DNA of 64,000 nucleotides from Rhodobacterales bacterium HKCCE4037 (GCA_015689645.1 WVSM01000009.1:1-64000), one strand, 5' to 3'; shown: positions 52,575 to 61,866, counted from the first letter of the stretch. The notes: a model not told the origin generated them from the letters alone. Made by a program: numbers and translations.

Positions 52575-53657
52575 TTATGTCTCCGCCCCGGCCGTCCGGT
52601 CCGGGTCGAAATTCGAGGGAAGGTCCGACTCGCGCGCAACAAGGCGCGGAGGTACGAGCTCCCGCAGATGGGTGGGGTCGGTGCCGCGGATGCGGGCGAT
52701 CAGAAGCCGCGCAAGGCGTTCGCCCGCGGCGCGGTTGTCGACGGAAAAGGTCGTCAGCGGCGGCTTGGCATTGGCCGCTTCCGGGATGCCGTCGTAGGAA
52801 ATCACGGCAAGGTCTTCGCCCACCTTGCGGCCCATCCAGCGCGCGGCGCGGTATAGGCCCAGGGCGGCGAGGTCCAGCGCGCAGACCACGGCGGTCGGCG
52901 GAATATCGGCCGACAGGACCGCGCGTCCCGCCGTTTCCCCTTCCGAGATTTCAAGCACCCCCTCGGCCATGATGGTCGGATCGACCTCCAGCCCGGCCTC
53001 TTCCATCCCCGCAAGGAACCCCTCGCGGCGCAGATGTGCGAAGGTGTATTTGTAGGCCCCGTTTATGAACCCGATGCGCTTGTGGCCGAAGCCCGCCAGC
53101 CGCAGCACCGCCTTGCGCATCGCCTCCTCGCCCGCGATGTCGAACCACGCGCAATCGGTCTCGTCCCGGGTGCGGCCGTAAAGCACGAACGGCACCTGCC
53201 GCTCCCGGCACAGCGCGATGCGCGGGTCTTCCCACATCGAACGCGGCAGGATGAAGCCATCGGCCTTGCGCTCTTCGATCAGGCGGATCATCGAGGCGAC
53301 TTCGTCTTCGATGCCGGTCGCCGTGGCGACCGTCAGCGTCCAGGTCTCTTCCGAGGCCGCGCGGCTGATCCCGTCGAGGAAATCGGTCAGGAAGGGCCGG
53401 TGCAGGTCGGCATTGCCGGTGTTCAGGATCAGCCCCAGCGACCGGGCCCGCCCGGTGCGGATCGCCTGCGCCTGCGCCGAGGGGCGATAGCCCATCCGTG
53501 TCGCGGTGCGGGTGACCCTCAGGCGCGTGCTTTCGGCAATGTCCGGATAGCCGTTCAACGCGCGGCTGACGGTCCCCTTGGCCAGGCCAAGCGCCTTCGC
53601 GACATCGTTGATGGTGACACGTCCAGAGCGCGTCGCTGGTGCATCCTCGGGCTGCAT
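52575..53657 (-). CDS. LacI family transcriptional regulator of the sugar operon
   Basis: 360 aa. The N-terminal helix-turn-helix is VTINDVAKALGLAKGTVSRALNGYPDIAESTRLRVTR (in parts, about residues 14-50), followed by the periplasmic-binding-like effector domain (LGLILNTGNADLHRPFLTDFLDGI and GHKRIGFINGAY). It is the first gene of the operon, so it probably controls itself and the transporter genes through the two palindromes just upstream. The ligand is unknown, presumably the imported sugar or a derivative. Confidence 0.94.
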   Translation of the reverse strand: MQPEDAPATRSGRVTINDVAKALGLAKGTVSRALNGYPDIAESTRLRVTRTATRMGYRPSAQAQAIRTGRARSLGLILNTGNADLHRPFLTDFLDGISRAASEETWTLTVATATGIEDEVASMIRLIEERKADGFILPRSMWEDPRIALCRERQVPFVLYGRTRDETDCAWFDIAGEEAMRKAVLRLAGFGHKRIGFINGAYKYTFAHLRREGFLAGMEEAGLEVDPTIMAEGVLEISEGETAGRAVLSADIPPTAVVCALDLAALGLYRAARWMGRKVGEDLAVISYDGIPEAANAKPPLTTFSVDNRAAGERLARLLIARIRGTDPTHLRELVPPRLVARESDLPSNFDPDRTAGAET

Positions 53658-53687
53658 CCGGTTCCTCCCCGAATCTCAAAATCCGGG

Positions 53688-53703
53688 CCGAAACCGGTTT
53701 CGG
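53688..53703. promoter_or_regulatory. LacI-type operator 1
   Basis: Perfect 16-bp palindrome CCGAAACCGGTTTCGG, 31 bp before the lacI ATG. It has a central CG and the AAACCGGTTT core typical of LacI-family sites, shared with a second copy 32 bp away. Confidence 0.75.
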
Positions 53704-53720
53704 CAAGCAGAAATCGGAAT

Positions 53721-53735
53721 CAAAACCGGTTTCGG
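53721..53735. promoter_or_regulatory. LacI-type operator 2
   Basis: CAAAACCGGTTTCGG has the same AAACCGGTTT core. Centre-to-centre distance to operator 1 is 32 bp, about three helical turns, suited to cooperative or looped binding. Confidence 0.7.
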
Positions 53736-53762
53736 ACGCTGCAACGCAGAATTCGGGAGGGA

Positions 53763-54731
53763 TCAGTCGAGGGTCGTGCGGAGCCAGTTCGTGATGTCTT
53801 CGACAACGCGATCGGTCAGGGCCGGGCTGAGGATATCGCCAGCAATCACGTGGTGAAACGGGTCGCCGCCCTCGTCGGGAACGGCCACCGGGATCATCGT
53901 CGCCTCGCCGCCCCAACGGTCCGCGAAATGCCGTGCCGCAGGTGCAGAAATCACCTGGTCGGTATCGGCGAAAAGGAACAGCGCCGGGATCGAAACCCCG
54001 CTGTAATCCCGCGCCCGCGTCTCGCGCAGCAGGGTCCCCATCGAGACGGTCGCCACCGTCGGGTAGCGCGTCGTCCAGTAGGTCGCATGCTCGCGATTGA
54101 TCGGCTCGAAGCTGCGTTCCGCCCCCGCGATCCACGGCACCCAGATGCGCGCACCCGCCAGTTCGAGCAGCGGCCCCGCCGGGTTCGCCACCTCGAAATT
54201 CGGCGAGATCATCACCACCGCCGCCACGTCCCGCGCGTGCTCCGCCTCGGCCAGCGTATAGGCCGCCACGGTCGCACCGGTCGACGTGCCGATGACGACC
54301 ACCCGATCGCCCACCTCGCGCGCGATCTCGAGGAACAGTTCCGCATCCTCGATCCAGTCGCCCGCCCGCGCCTCCCCCAGCGCCGAGCCAGACCGCCCGT
54401 GCCCCGTCAGCCGCGCGAAGACGAGGTTCGCACCCAACAGCTCCGCCACGCGGTCGGGCACCGGCCGGATTTCCTCGGACGTTGCCGAAAAGCCGTGGAG
54501 GTAGAGCACCACAGTCTCGGTCGCCGCGCCCTCTTCCCCTGCCCAGACGATCCGCGCTTCCGTGCCGGGGGTGATGTCGTCAAACGCCCCCTCCCTCGCG
54601 GCCAGGACCTCCACCGGATCACCGACAACCACCGGCGCATCGACCCGCTGGATCCGCTCGCCCGGCAGGAAGTAAACCGCAGCCAGAAGCACCGCGACGA
54701 CTAGCAGCAACCGTCCGAGAAACTTAAGCAT
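53763..54731 (-). CDS. Alpha/beta hydrolase with N-terminal anchor
   Basis: 322 aa. An N-terminal hydrophobic helix (LKFLGRLLLVVAVLLAAVYFL) suggests a membrane anchor or signal sequence. Hydrolase features: the oxyanion-hole HGFS in LYLHGFSATSEE, the nucleophile elbow VIGTSTGATVA (G-T-S-T-G), an acid in LFADTDQVIS, and the catalytic His in GDPFHHVIAGD. Esterase- or lipase-like; substrate unknown. It overlaps the next gene's stop by 8 nt and is followed downstream by the lacI operators. Confidence 0.87.
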   Translation of the reverse strand: MLKFLGRLLLVVAVLLAAVYFLPGERIQRVDAPVVVGDPVEVLAAREGAFDDITPGTEARIVWAGEEGAATETVVLYLHGFSATSEEIRPVPDRVAELLGANLVFARLTGHGRSGSALGEARAGDWIEDAELFLEIAREVGDRVVVIGTSTGATVAAYTLAEAEHARDVAAVVMISPNFEVANPAGPLLELAGARIWVPWIAGAERSFEPINREHATYWTTRYPTVATVSMGTLLRETRARDYSGVSIPALFLFADTDQVISAPAARHFADRWGGEATMIPVAVPDEGGDPFHHVIAGDILSPALTDRVVEDITNWLRTTLD

Positions 54732-55473
54732 GCAGCAGCACTTCCTCGACCGACCGCGTGATCGTGTCGAGGCAATCGGGCGTCGAGAACCGGTGATCCG
54801 CCCCCTTCACCAGCTCCAGCCGGATGTCCGGCCCCTCCAGGTGATCCAGAAGCCGCATCGCCACGTCCATCGGCACATCCGCGTCATCCGTGCCCTGCAG
54901 CATGCGCACCGGCAGGTCGATCCGCAAAGGCTCGCGCAGCACGAAATGATCGCGCCCGTCCTCGATCAGCTTGCGGGTGATGACCATCGCCTCGCCGTAT
55001 TCCGACGGAAGGGCAATCTCGCCCTCCTCCATCACGGTCTGGCGCTCCTCGTCGGACCAGACCTCCCAATACCCGTCCTCGGTGAAATCCGGCGCGGCGG
55101 CGATCGTCACGATCCCCAGCAGCTTCTCGGGCATCCGTTTCGCCAGCAGAAGCGCCTGCCACCCGCCCATGGAGGAGCCGACGACAACCACCTTCTCCTC
55201 GGTCAGCGCATTGATCGCGGCGATTGTATCCTCGTGCCACTCGCCGATGGAGCCTTCGGTGAACTCCCCCGAACTCTCGCCATGGCCGGAATAGTCGAAC
55301 CGCAGGAACTCGCGCCCCGACCGCCGCGCCCAGGCCTCCAGGTGCACCGCCTTGGTGCCCCCCATGTCCGAGCGCAGGCCGCCCAGGAACACCACCGCCG
55401 GCATCCGGCCGGAGAACTTGTGGTAGGCGAGCCGCCGCCCCTGCTTTGTTTCAAGAAACTGAGTATCACCCAT
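54724..55473 (-). CDS. Alpha/beta hydrolase
   Basis: 249 aa from the ATG at 55473 (MGDTQFLETKQGRRLAYHKFSG). Nucleophile elbow VVVGSSMGGWQALL (G-S-S-M-G), acid in GTDDADVPMD, catalytic His in KGADHRFSTPD. Cytoplasmic, no signal peptide. It resembles acyl-peptide or carboxyl esterases of the BioH-like/ABHD10 group, and the G-S-S-M-G-G motif is shared with ABHD10-type depalmitoylases. Its stop overlaps the anchored hydrolase gene, so the two are co-translated. Confidence 0.87.
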   Translation of the reverse strand: MGDTQFLETKQGRRLAYHKFSGRMPAVVFLGGLRSDMGGTKAVHLEAWARRSGREFLRFDYSGHGESSGEFTEGSIGEWHEDTIAAINALTEEKVVVVGSSMGGWQALLLAKRMPEKLLGIVTIAAAPDFTEDGYWEVWSDEERQTVMEEGEIALPSEYGEAMVITRKLIEDGRDHFVLREPLRIDLPVRMLQGTDDADVPMDVAMRLLDHLEGPDIRLELVKGADHRFSTPDCLDTITRSVEEVLLHA

Positions 55474-55654
55474 CACGCATCGTCCCTGCCTGAAGCGGTC
55501 CGCTCGTCCCTGTTTCGGGCCGGAGCCGAACCGTTTTGAATTGCGCGCAACCTGCCCCGCCAGCGCCGGTGCCGCAATCCCGCGCGCCCCCGATGGGCGG
55601 AGCCCCGCGCAAAGGACGATTGACCCGGCCCCGCCGCCATCCCTATGTCGCGCC

Positions 55655-56824
55655 ATGAATGACGCCTCGCCCCGCCTGCTGATCCCGACGCTGTCGGCGG
55701 TGAATTTCATCGTCGGCATGGGCGCCTTCCTGACCATCGGCCTGATCGAGCCCATCGCCGACGATTTCGGCGTGACCGACGCGCAATCCGGCGCGCTCCT
55801 GACCAGCTACGCCGTGATCTACGCGGTGCTCTCGCCGCTTCTGGTGTCGCTCACCGGCACAATCGGACGCCGCCGGGTGCTGGCGCTGGGGCTCGCGATC
55901 CTCGGCATCTCGGCACTGCTCTCGGCCCTCGCCCCGTCGCTTCTTGTCCTGCACATCTCGCGCGGGCTGGCCGCGATGGGCGCGGGCCTCGTCACGCCCG
56001 TCTCCGCCGCCGTCGCCACGATGCTGACCGCGCCCGAGCGGCGCGCCCGCACCATCGCCGCCGTCTTCGCCGGGCTCACCATCGCGCAGGCCGTGGGAAT
56101 CCCCGTCGGCGGCTGGGTCGCCTACACCTTCGGCTGGCGCTACGCCTTCGCCATCCTTGCCGCGCTCAGCCTGCCCGCCCTCGTCCTGCTGTGGCGCATC
56201 GTGCCGGCGGGCCTGTCCTTCGTCCCCGTCTCGCTCCGCGACCTCGGGCGCATCCTCGGCGACCTGCCCACCATGGGCGCGATCCTGTTCACGGCGACCT
56301 TCCTGTGCTCGATCTTCCTGCTCTACACCTATTTCGCGCCGCTGCTGGCCGCCGACATGGGCTTCGGGCGCGACGGGATCACGCTGACGCTGTTCATCTT
56401 CGGGCTCGGTGCCATCGTGGGCAATGTCACCGGCGGCACGTTCAGCGACCGGATCGGAGCCTCTCGCACGCTGACGATCCTGACCGCGCTGCAAATCGTG
56501 ACCCTGCCGCTCTATTCCTTCCTGCCCCTGCCCGCGCCGCTGCTGCTGGCCTACACCTTCGTCTGGTCGGTCATCGGCTGGTCCTTCGGCGCGGCGCAAC
56601 AGGTCCGCCTCGTCACGCTCGACCCGGCACGCGCGCCCGTCCTGCTTTCGCTGAACGCCGCCTGCATCTACCTCGGTGCCGCGGCCGGCTCGTCCATCGG
56701 CGGGCTGGTCATCAGCCGTGCTTCGGTCTCCGCCCTCGGGATTGCCGCGGCACTCGTCATGGTCGCGGCCCTCGCGCACCTGATCCTCTCCAACCGTGCC
56801 ACCGTGCGCCGCGCCCGCCCCTGA
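55655..56824 (+). CDS. MFS transporter (arabinose-efflux/DHA1 type)
   Basis: 389 aa, start ATG at 55655, about twelve hydrophobic helices. The MFS signature between helices 2 and 3 reads LVSLTGTIGRRRVLALGLA (G-x3-D/T-R-x-G-R-R type), and helix 5 has GLTIAQAVGIPVGGWVAYTFGWRYAF, the drug-proton antiporter motif C. Probably an exporter of sugars or small molecules; substrate unknown. It is divergent from the hydrolase pair. Confidence 0.88.
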   Translation: MNDASPRLLIPTLSAVNFIVGMGAFLTIGLIEPIADDFGVTDAQSGALLTSYAVIYAVLSPLLVSLTGTIGRRRVLALGLAILGISALLSALAPSLLVLHISRGLAAMGAGLVTPVSAAVATMLTAPERRARTIAAVFAGLTIAQAVGIPVGGWVAYTFGWRYAFAILAALSLPALVLLWRIVPAGLSFVPVSLRDLGRILGDLPTMGAILFTATFLCSIFLLYTYFAPLLAADMGFGRDGITLTLFIFGLGAIVGNVTGGTFSDRIGASRTLTILTALQIVTLPLYSFLPLPAPLLLAYTFVWSVIGWSFGAAQQVRLVTLDPARAPVLLSLNAACIYLGAAAGSSIGGLVISRASVSALGIAAALVMVAALAHLILSNRATVRRARP

Positions 56825-56839
56825 CGCGGAACCGCGCTT

Positions 56840-56878
56840 TCATCTTGCCGGAAAAACTCCCCCCGGAGGGTCCGGCCC
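56840..56878. repeat. Dispersed repeat, diverged copy C
   Basis: Shares the border CATCTTGC-C-GGAAAAACTCC with copies A and B near ivd, then diverges (CCCCGGAGGGTCCGG). On the minus strand this reads GGAGTTTTTCCGGCAAGATG. It lies just past the MFS stop codon. Confidence 0.6.
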
Positions 56879-56989
56879 CCGCCACTCGCACCACACGTTG
56901 ACAATCCCGCGCCCCGCCGCCACAAGCCTCCCACAACCCATACCCGCAACCGGGCGTTTCGTAGGCGCCAAACCGACGAGGAGGCCACG

Positions 56990-58981
56990 ATGGCCCAGAT
57001 CTCCCTCACTTTCCCCGATGGCAATGCACGTCACTACGACGCCGGGATCACCCCCGCGCAGGTGGCGGCCGACATCTCCAACTCGCTGGCGAAAAAAGCG
57101 ATTTCCGCCACGGTCAATGGCGCCCATTACGACCTGCAATGGCCGATCGAGCAGGATGCCGAGATCGCGATCCACACGCTCAAGGATGACGATCAGGCGC
57201 TGGAGCTGATCCGCCACGATTGCGCCCATATCATGGCCCGCGCGGTGCAGGAGCTCTGGCCGGACGTGAAGGTCACCATCGGTCCGGTCCGCGATCAGGG
57301 CTGGTTCTACGATTTCGACCGGTCGGAGCCCTTCACGCCCGAGGATCTCGGCGCCATCGAGGCGAAGATGAAGGAAATCATCAACGCCCGCGACGCCGTG
57401 CGCACCGAGGTCTGGGACCGCGAGAAGGTCCGCGCCCATTACGAGGCGACGAACGAGCCCTACAAGGTCGAGCTGCTGGACCGCATCCCCGGGGATGAGC
57501 CGATCCGCATGTACTGGCATGGCGAGTGGATGGACCTCTGCCGTGGCCCGCACCTGCAGAACACGGGCCAGGTGCCCGCAGATGCCTTCAAGCTGATGAG
57601 CGTCGCCGCCGCCTACTGGCTCGGTGACAACACGCGTCCCATGCTGCAGCGCATCTATGGCGTCGCCTTCAAGAACCGCGACGACCTGAAGAAGCACCTG
57701 AACTTCCTCGAGGAAGCCGCAAAGCGGGACCACCGTCGCCTGGGCCGCGAGATGGAACTCTTCCACATGCAGGAGGAGGCACCGGGCCAGGTCTTCTGGC
57801 ACCCAAACGGCTGGACGATCTACACCGAGCTGCAGGATTACATGCGCCGCAAGCAGCGCGCCGGCGGCTACCGGGAGATCAACACGCCGCAGGTTGTCGA
57901 CCGCAAGCTCTGGGAAGCCTCGGGCCACTGGGACAAGTACCAGCATCACATGTTCATCGTCGAGGTCGACGAAAGCCGCGACGGCGAGGATGACGATGCA
58001 ACGGCGAAAAGCCACGAGCATACACGCATCAACGCGCTCAAGCCGATGAACTGCCCCTGCCATGTGCAGGTGTTCAACCAGGGCCTGAAATCCTACCGCG
58101 ACCTGCCGCTGCGGCTGGCCGAATTCGGCTCCTGCGCGCGGTACGAGCCGTCGGGCGCACTGCACGGCATCATGCGCGTGCGCGGCTTCACGCAGGATGA
58201 CGCCCACATCTTCTGCACCGAGGACCAGATCCAGGAAGAATGCGCCCGCTTCATCGACTTCCTGGCCGAGGTCTACCGCGAGTTGGGCTTCCCCGAATTC
58301 GAGATCCGCTTCGCCACGCGCCCCGAAAAGCGCGTCGGGACCGAGGAAAGCTGGGATTACGTCGAAAACGCCCTGGAAAGCGCGATCAAGGCCGTGGGCC
58401 GCGACTACACGCTGGAACCCGGCGACGGGGCGTTCTACGGGCCGAAGCTCGATTTCTACCTGACCGACGCCATCGGCCGGGTCTGGCAATGCGGCACCTT
58501 CCAGGTCGACCCGAACCTGCCGGAGCGGCTCGATGCCTCCTACATCGCGCCCGACGGCGAGAAGAAGCGCCCCTTCATGCTGCACCGCGCCTGCCTCGGC
58601 TCGTTCGAGCGCTTCGTCGGCATCCTGATCGAGAACTGGGAAGGCAAGCTGCCCTTCTGGCTCGCGCCGCGCCAGGTCGTGGTGGCCTCCATCGTGTCCG
58701 ACGCCGATGATTTCGTGCTCGAGGCCGTCGAGGCGCTGAAGGCCGCGGGCGTCCGGGCCGAGGCGGACATCCGCAACGAGAAGATCAACTTCAAGATCCG
58801 CGAGCATTCCGTCGGCAAGGTGCCCGCCATCCTCGCCATCGGACGGCAGGAGGTCGAGAACCGCACCGTCACCCTGCGCCGCCTGGGCGAGAAGCAGACC
58901 TCCGTCCTGCCGCTCGACGAGGTCGTGGCGTCGCTGGCCGCCGAAGCGGTGGCACCGGACTTGCTCGACAAATCGGATTGA
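56990..58981 (+). CDS. thrS: Threonine-tRNA ligase
   Basis: 663 aa class II aminoacyl-tRNA synthetase. Domains: TGS (about residues 1-65), the editing/SAD domain with [16 protein letters not shown] (His/Cys zinc site), the catalytic core (about 245-550) with the zinc ligand Cys in [11 protein letters not shown], motif 2 [31 protein letters not shown] and motif 3 [18 protein letters not shown], then the anticodon-binding domain. The start ATG at 56990 has a GAGGAGGCC box upstream. It is the first gene of the thrS-glycosyltransferase pair. Confidence 0.98.
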   Translation: MAQISLTFPDGNARHYDAGITPAQVAADISNSLAKKAISATVNGAHYDLQWPIEQDAEIAIHTLKDDDQALELIRHDCAHIMARAVQELWPDVKVTIGPVRDQGWFYDFDRSEPFTPEDLGAIEAKMKEIINARDAVRTEVWDREKVRAHYEATNEPYKVELLDRIPGDEPIRMYWHGEWMDLCRGPHLQNTGQVPADAFKLMSVAAAYWLGDNTRPMLQRIYGVAFKNRDDLKKHLNFLEEAAKRDHRRLGREMELFHMQEEAPGQVFWHPNGWTIYTELQDYMRRKQRAGGYREINTPQVVDRKLWEASGHWDKYQHHMFIVEVDESRDGEDDDATAKSHEHTRINALKPMNCPCHVQVFNQGLKSYRDLPLRLAEFGSCARYEPSGALHGIMRVRGFTQDDAHIFCTEDQIQEECARFIDFLAEVYRELGFPEFEIRFATRPEKRVGTEESWDYVENALESAIKAVGRDYTLEPGDGAFYGPKLDFYLTDAIGRVWQCGTFQVDPNLPERLDASYIAPDGEKKRPFMLHRACLGSFERFVGILIENWEGKLPFWLAPRQVVVASIVSDADDFVLEAVEALKAAGVRAEADIRNEKINFKIREHSVGKVPAILAIGRQEVENRTVTLRRLGEKQTSVLPLDEVVASLAAEAVAPDLLDKSD

Positions 58982-58994
58982 AAGTGAGTAAGGT

Positions 58995-60017
58995 ATGAAA
59001 TGGCTAATCAACCAGTTCCGCTATCCTTCCTTCAGTCAATTGAAGGCAAGCATCCGTATCGCCCACGGCAATTTTGATCCAAGCGCGCTTACCGTATACT
59101 CCGTTATGAGGAACGAGCATTATTGCCTCGCTGCATTCCTCGACCATCACCGCAAGCTCGGAGTTGAGCAGTTTCTCATCCTCGATGACAGTTCCGACAC
59201 CGCGTTCCGTGCGATGCTGGAGAGCGAAAAGGATGTTGTCGTTCTGGTGGGTAAGCATAGATTTGGAGCGACTGTCCTTACCCGGAAGGGCTCGCCCAAT
59301 CGTGCAGGCACCGAATACAAGAATGCAATCCCCGAGCGGTTCCTGTTTGGTAAATACTCTCTTTATCTCGATGCGGACGAATTTCTCCTTTTGCCGCCGT
59401 CTTGTCCGACCCTGCCTGACCTCATCTCGTTCTTGGAGAATCGCAATCTGGACAGCTGCAGCGCCCTAATGATAGAGTTTTTTCCTGAAACTTGGGCCGT
59501 CGGAGGTGAGCTGGCCAACTCAAACAAACCGAACACTTCGGACGAGATGTTCGATCGCTATCCTTGGTTTGATCGCGAATTGCGTTTGGGTGACCTCAGC
59601 GCGCCCAAGCCGGAAGTAATCGGGCGCACGAAGTCCGAAAAACTCATGTCTCTTTTTTTCGATCCCGCAGATCGGATAGATGGCCGACGATTCGGTTCTC
59701 CAAAAACGAAGTTTCCCATAGCTCGGGTCGGCGACGACGCATATCGGAATGGGTCGCACCAAGTTTCGGGCCGGCGCGCCACGGATCGCCACATCGCCCT
59801 CGCACACTTTGTCCTACGCCGCGATTTTGAAGCAAAGGCACACAACGCAATTCTGGAAGAAAGTCACGTCAACGGATCGTCAAAATACAAACACTACGGC
59901 CGACTGATCAAAGAACTTGACGGAAAGGTAGCGGCTCTTCGCGATGATGACAGCCTGCGATACACCGGTCCCGCACAATTGCTCGATCTGGGACTGATGC
60001 GCTGGCCCGCGGGGTAA
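58995..60017 (+). CDS. Glycosyltransferase family 2-like, lower-GC gene
   Basis: 340 aa, ATG 13 bp after thrS. The layout fits the glycosyltransferase 2-like/DUF4422-type group with N-terminal TVYSVMRNEHYCLAAFLDHHRKLGVEQFLILDDSS and the metal-binding D-x-D motif in YLDADEFLLLP. It has no signal peptide. Base composition is visibly lower in GC than in thrS and the Hint gene around it (many A/T-ending codons), a sign of recent acquisition. It probably modifies a surface polysaccharide; the substrate is unknown. Confidence 0.8.
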   Translation: MKWLINQFRYPSFSQLKASIRIAHGNFDPSALTVYSVMRNEHYCLAAFLDHHRKLGVEQFLILDDSSDTAFRAMLESEKDVVVLVGKHRFGATVLTRKGSPNRAGTEYKNAIPERFLFGKYSLYLDADEFLLLPPSCPTLPDLISFLENRNLDSCSALMIEFFPETWAVGGELANSNKPNTSDEMFDRYPWFDRELRLGDLSAPKPEVIGRTKSEKLMSLFFDPADRIDGRRFGSPKTKFPIARVGDDAYRNGSHQVSGRRATDRHIALAHFVLRRDFEAKAHNAILEESHVNGSSKYKHYGRLIKELDGKVAALRDDDSLRYTGPAQLLDLGLMRWPAG

Positions 60018-60155
60018 GACCGTTCGATTTTTCGGTGTTGCAACCTGTTCAGGACCATCCGAGAACATGAAATCGCCCAAATCCGGTCGGCATTCCGCCA
60101 AGGCGCTGCTTTACCCCTGAGTCCAAGCGACGGCCCAACCGTCGGTTCAGTAGGT

Positions 60156-60698
60156 ATGAGTATGTTTCAGAGCAGCACCATAAAGGCGGATCCGTTCGCG
60201 TTCGACAGCCTCCATCAGGCCTCGGCACACGGCACCCCGCCTGTCACCGACACCCCGCTTGTCGCCGTTTCAGCCGACACGCTCCTCCGGTCCCCGGACG
60301 GCCCCGTCGCCGCGCGCGATCTTGGCGCCGGTGACCTGCTGCTCTGCATGGACGGCTCCCCGGTCCCCCTGCACTCCGTGACGCTCACGCGCTTCTCTCG
60401 CGGCGACTTGCAGGGCAATCGCGCCCTCGCTCCGATCCGGTTCGAAGCGGGCAGCGCCGCCGACGGCCTGCCCCGGCAAACCTTGCTGATCTCACCCTGC
60501 ATGCCGGTCGTCTCGCCGATGATGGGCGGCCAGGTCCGCGCAGACCACCTCGTGAACGGCGGCACCATTCGCACCGCGATCCCGGACGAGGGCATCACCT
60601 ACATCACCCTGCAAACCGCAACGCCGGCCCTCTTGATGGTCGACGGCCTTTGCCTGCGCTTCGAAGCCACCGCCCGGCCCGGCGTCGCCTTCGCCTGA
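60156..60698 (+). CDS. Hint-domain-like protein lacking the catalytic Cys
   Basis: 180 aa. The central domain matches the Hint fold seen in many Rhodobacterales proteins: DTLLRSPDGPVAARDLGAGDLLLCMDGSPVPL (in parts) is the block A region, and the later PRQTLLISPCMPVVSPMMGG plus DHLVNGGTIRTAI correspond to the TxxH-like and C-terminal blocks. At the position where active Hint domains carry Cys/Ser 1 it reads VAVSADTLL, so self-splicing activity is doubtful. Hint-like proteins here may be secreted adhesin parts or regulators. Start ATG at 60156. Confidence 0.7.
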   Translation: MSMFQSSTIKADPFAFDSLHQASAHGTPPVTDTPLVAVSADTLLRSPDGPVAARDLGAGDLLLCMDGSPVPLHSVTLTRFSRGDLQGNRALAPIRFEAGSAADGLPRQTLLISPCMPVVSPMMGGQVRADHLVNGGTIRTAIPDEGITYITLQTATPALLMVDGLCLRFEATARPGVAFA

Positions 60699-60710
60699 AC
60701 GCCCCCCGCC

Positions 60711-61079
60711 TCAGAAATGCGCGTGCTCCTCGTCGGGCCGTCCGGCCGCCAGCGCCAGCACCCCGCCGAGGCCACAGAACGCGATCGGGAACATGGTGAA
60801 CACGCCGAACCCGAAGGCGTAGAGGATCCCCGCCGCCGCCGCCAGCATCAGCACTCCACCCCACAACGCCCGGCTCTTCGCCATCGCGCCCCCCGCGATC
60901 GCGAGGATCGGCGACAGGAACGCCATTGTCCGGTAGAGTTGCGGGTTCTCGACCTGCGACGCGAGGTCCGGAATCTCGCCGAACCAGTCGATGAACACCG
61001 TGTAGCCGTAGATGAAGAAGCCGATGATCATGGCAAGCGTTCCGCCGATCAGGCCAAGGACAAGGGCTGCGTTGCGCAT
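60711..61079 (-). CDS. Small three-to-four TM membrane protein
   Basis: 122 aa from the ATG at 61079 behind GGAGCGAAAG. Hydrophobic segments at about residues 4-26, 45-68 and 75-110 (AALVLGLIGGTLAMIIGFFIYG; FLSPILAIAGGAMA; GGVLMLAAAAGILYAFGFGVFTMFPIAFCGLGG). It ends in an acidic tail EEHAHF. The pattern resembles DUF4064-type membrane proteins, which I cannot confirm. Convergent with the Hint-like gene. Confidence 0.75.
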   Translation of the reverse strand: MRNAALVLGLIGGTLAMIIGFFIYGYTVFIDWFGEIPDLASQVENPQLYRTMAFLSPILAIAGGAMAKSRALWGGVLMLAAAAGILYAFGFGVFTMFPIAFCGLGGVLALAAGRPDEEHAHF

Positions 61080-61227
61080 CTTTCGCTCCGTTTGAAGATC
61101 GTTCCCATCCACATGGGGACCGCCGTCGAACCGCCCAAGCCCACACGGGGGGAAATGCCGCGCGGCCTTCCCCTCAGACCCTGTCGCGTTCATATGCATT
61201 CACACGACAGGCCCTGACGTCTCGAAG

Positions 61228-61337
61228 TCGCATGTCCGGGACGCGCAAAACCGGTTCCCACTTTTGCGCGACATGCGGTTTCTTGAGATCGCATGTCCGG
61301 GAAGCGCAAAACCGGTTCCCACTTTTGCGCGACATGC
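61228..61337. repeat. Two tandem copies of a palindromic repeat, 61-bp period
   Basis: Units 61228-61276 and 61289-61337 differ at one base, separated by 12 bp. Each unit is a hairpin: GCATGTC...GACATGC outer arms and GCGCAAAA...CTTTTGCGC inner arms around CCGGTTCCCA. The second unit ends directly before the arsC stop. Similar palindromes (GTCGCGCAAAAG...) are common in rhizobial and rhodobacterial intergenic DNA. Confidence 0.85.
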
Positions 61338-61338
61338 T

Positions 61339-61653
61339 TCAGACCCGCAGCGCCGCCTGCACGTCCTTGCCCCAGCCCAGGTGCAGCGCGCCGTCGGCCT
61401 CGATCACCGGGCGTTTCATCAGCGTCGGATGCGCGGCCAACAGGACCTCCGGCGGCTTCTCCCGCTCCGCCTCCGACAGGCCCCGCCACGTGGTCGAGCG
61501 CCGATTGACCAGCGCCTCGCCGAATTCATCCAGGAACCGCGCGACCTGCCCCGCCTCCAATGGCGTCTCGCGCACGTCGACGAAGTCCGCCGCCGGCAGC
61601 GCCTTCGCGGCCTTGCGGCAGGTGTCGCAGGCCTTCAACCCGTAGATGCGCAT
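61339..61653 (-). CDS. ArsC/Spx family protein
   Basis: 104 aa from the ATG at 61653 behind GGAGGATGAAAGA. Small thioredoxin-fold protein with the redox motif YGLKACDTCRKA (C-x2-C at residues ~9-12) and the typical RSTTWRGLSE and TLMKRPVIE. ArsC reductases usually have C-x5-R; the C-x2-C here is of the Spx/YffB/MgsR type, which often do not reduce arsenate. A redox-sensing or glutaredoxin-like role is more likely. No ars genes are nearby. Confidence 0.87.
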   Translation of the reverse strand: MRIYGLKACDTCRKAAKALPAADFVDVRETPLEAGQVARFLDEFGEALVNRRSTTWRGLSEAEREKPPEVLLAAHPTLMKRPVIEADGALHLGWGKDVQAALRV

Positions 61654-61866
61654 TCTTTCATCCTCCGATGCCGCGATAGGCAAAGTCACGCCTTGGCGAT
61701 CACATTGGTCGAAACAGACTTGTTTTCGTCGGCGAACGCCCCATCGTTACGTTCGTGGGAACGGTATACAGGCTCGGTCCGGCAGGAAAGGGCCCAAGCC
61801 GGTCTCGCCGCGCCGCCGCAGCGCTTGCGGGCGGAGACTGAACGACACTTGAGACACGGGAAGATT

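Noticed and set aside
61228-61337. Two tandem repeats considered as a CRISPR array
   Set aside because: There are only two units with a 12-bp gap, an internal palindrome and no cas genes; the units are hairpin repeats.
61690-61866. Cold-box or riboswitch in the leader of csp
   Set aside because: No conserved cold-box or recognisable aptamer structure was found by eye; it stays an unannotated leader.
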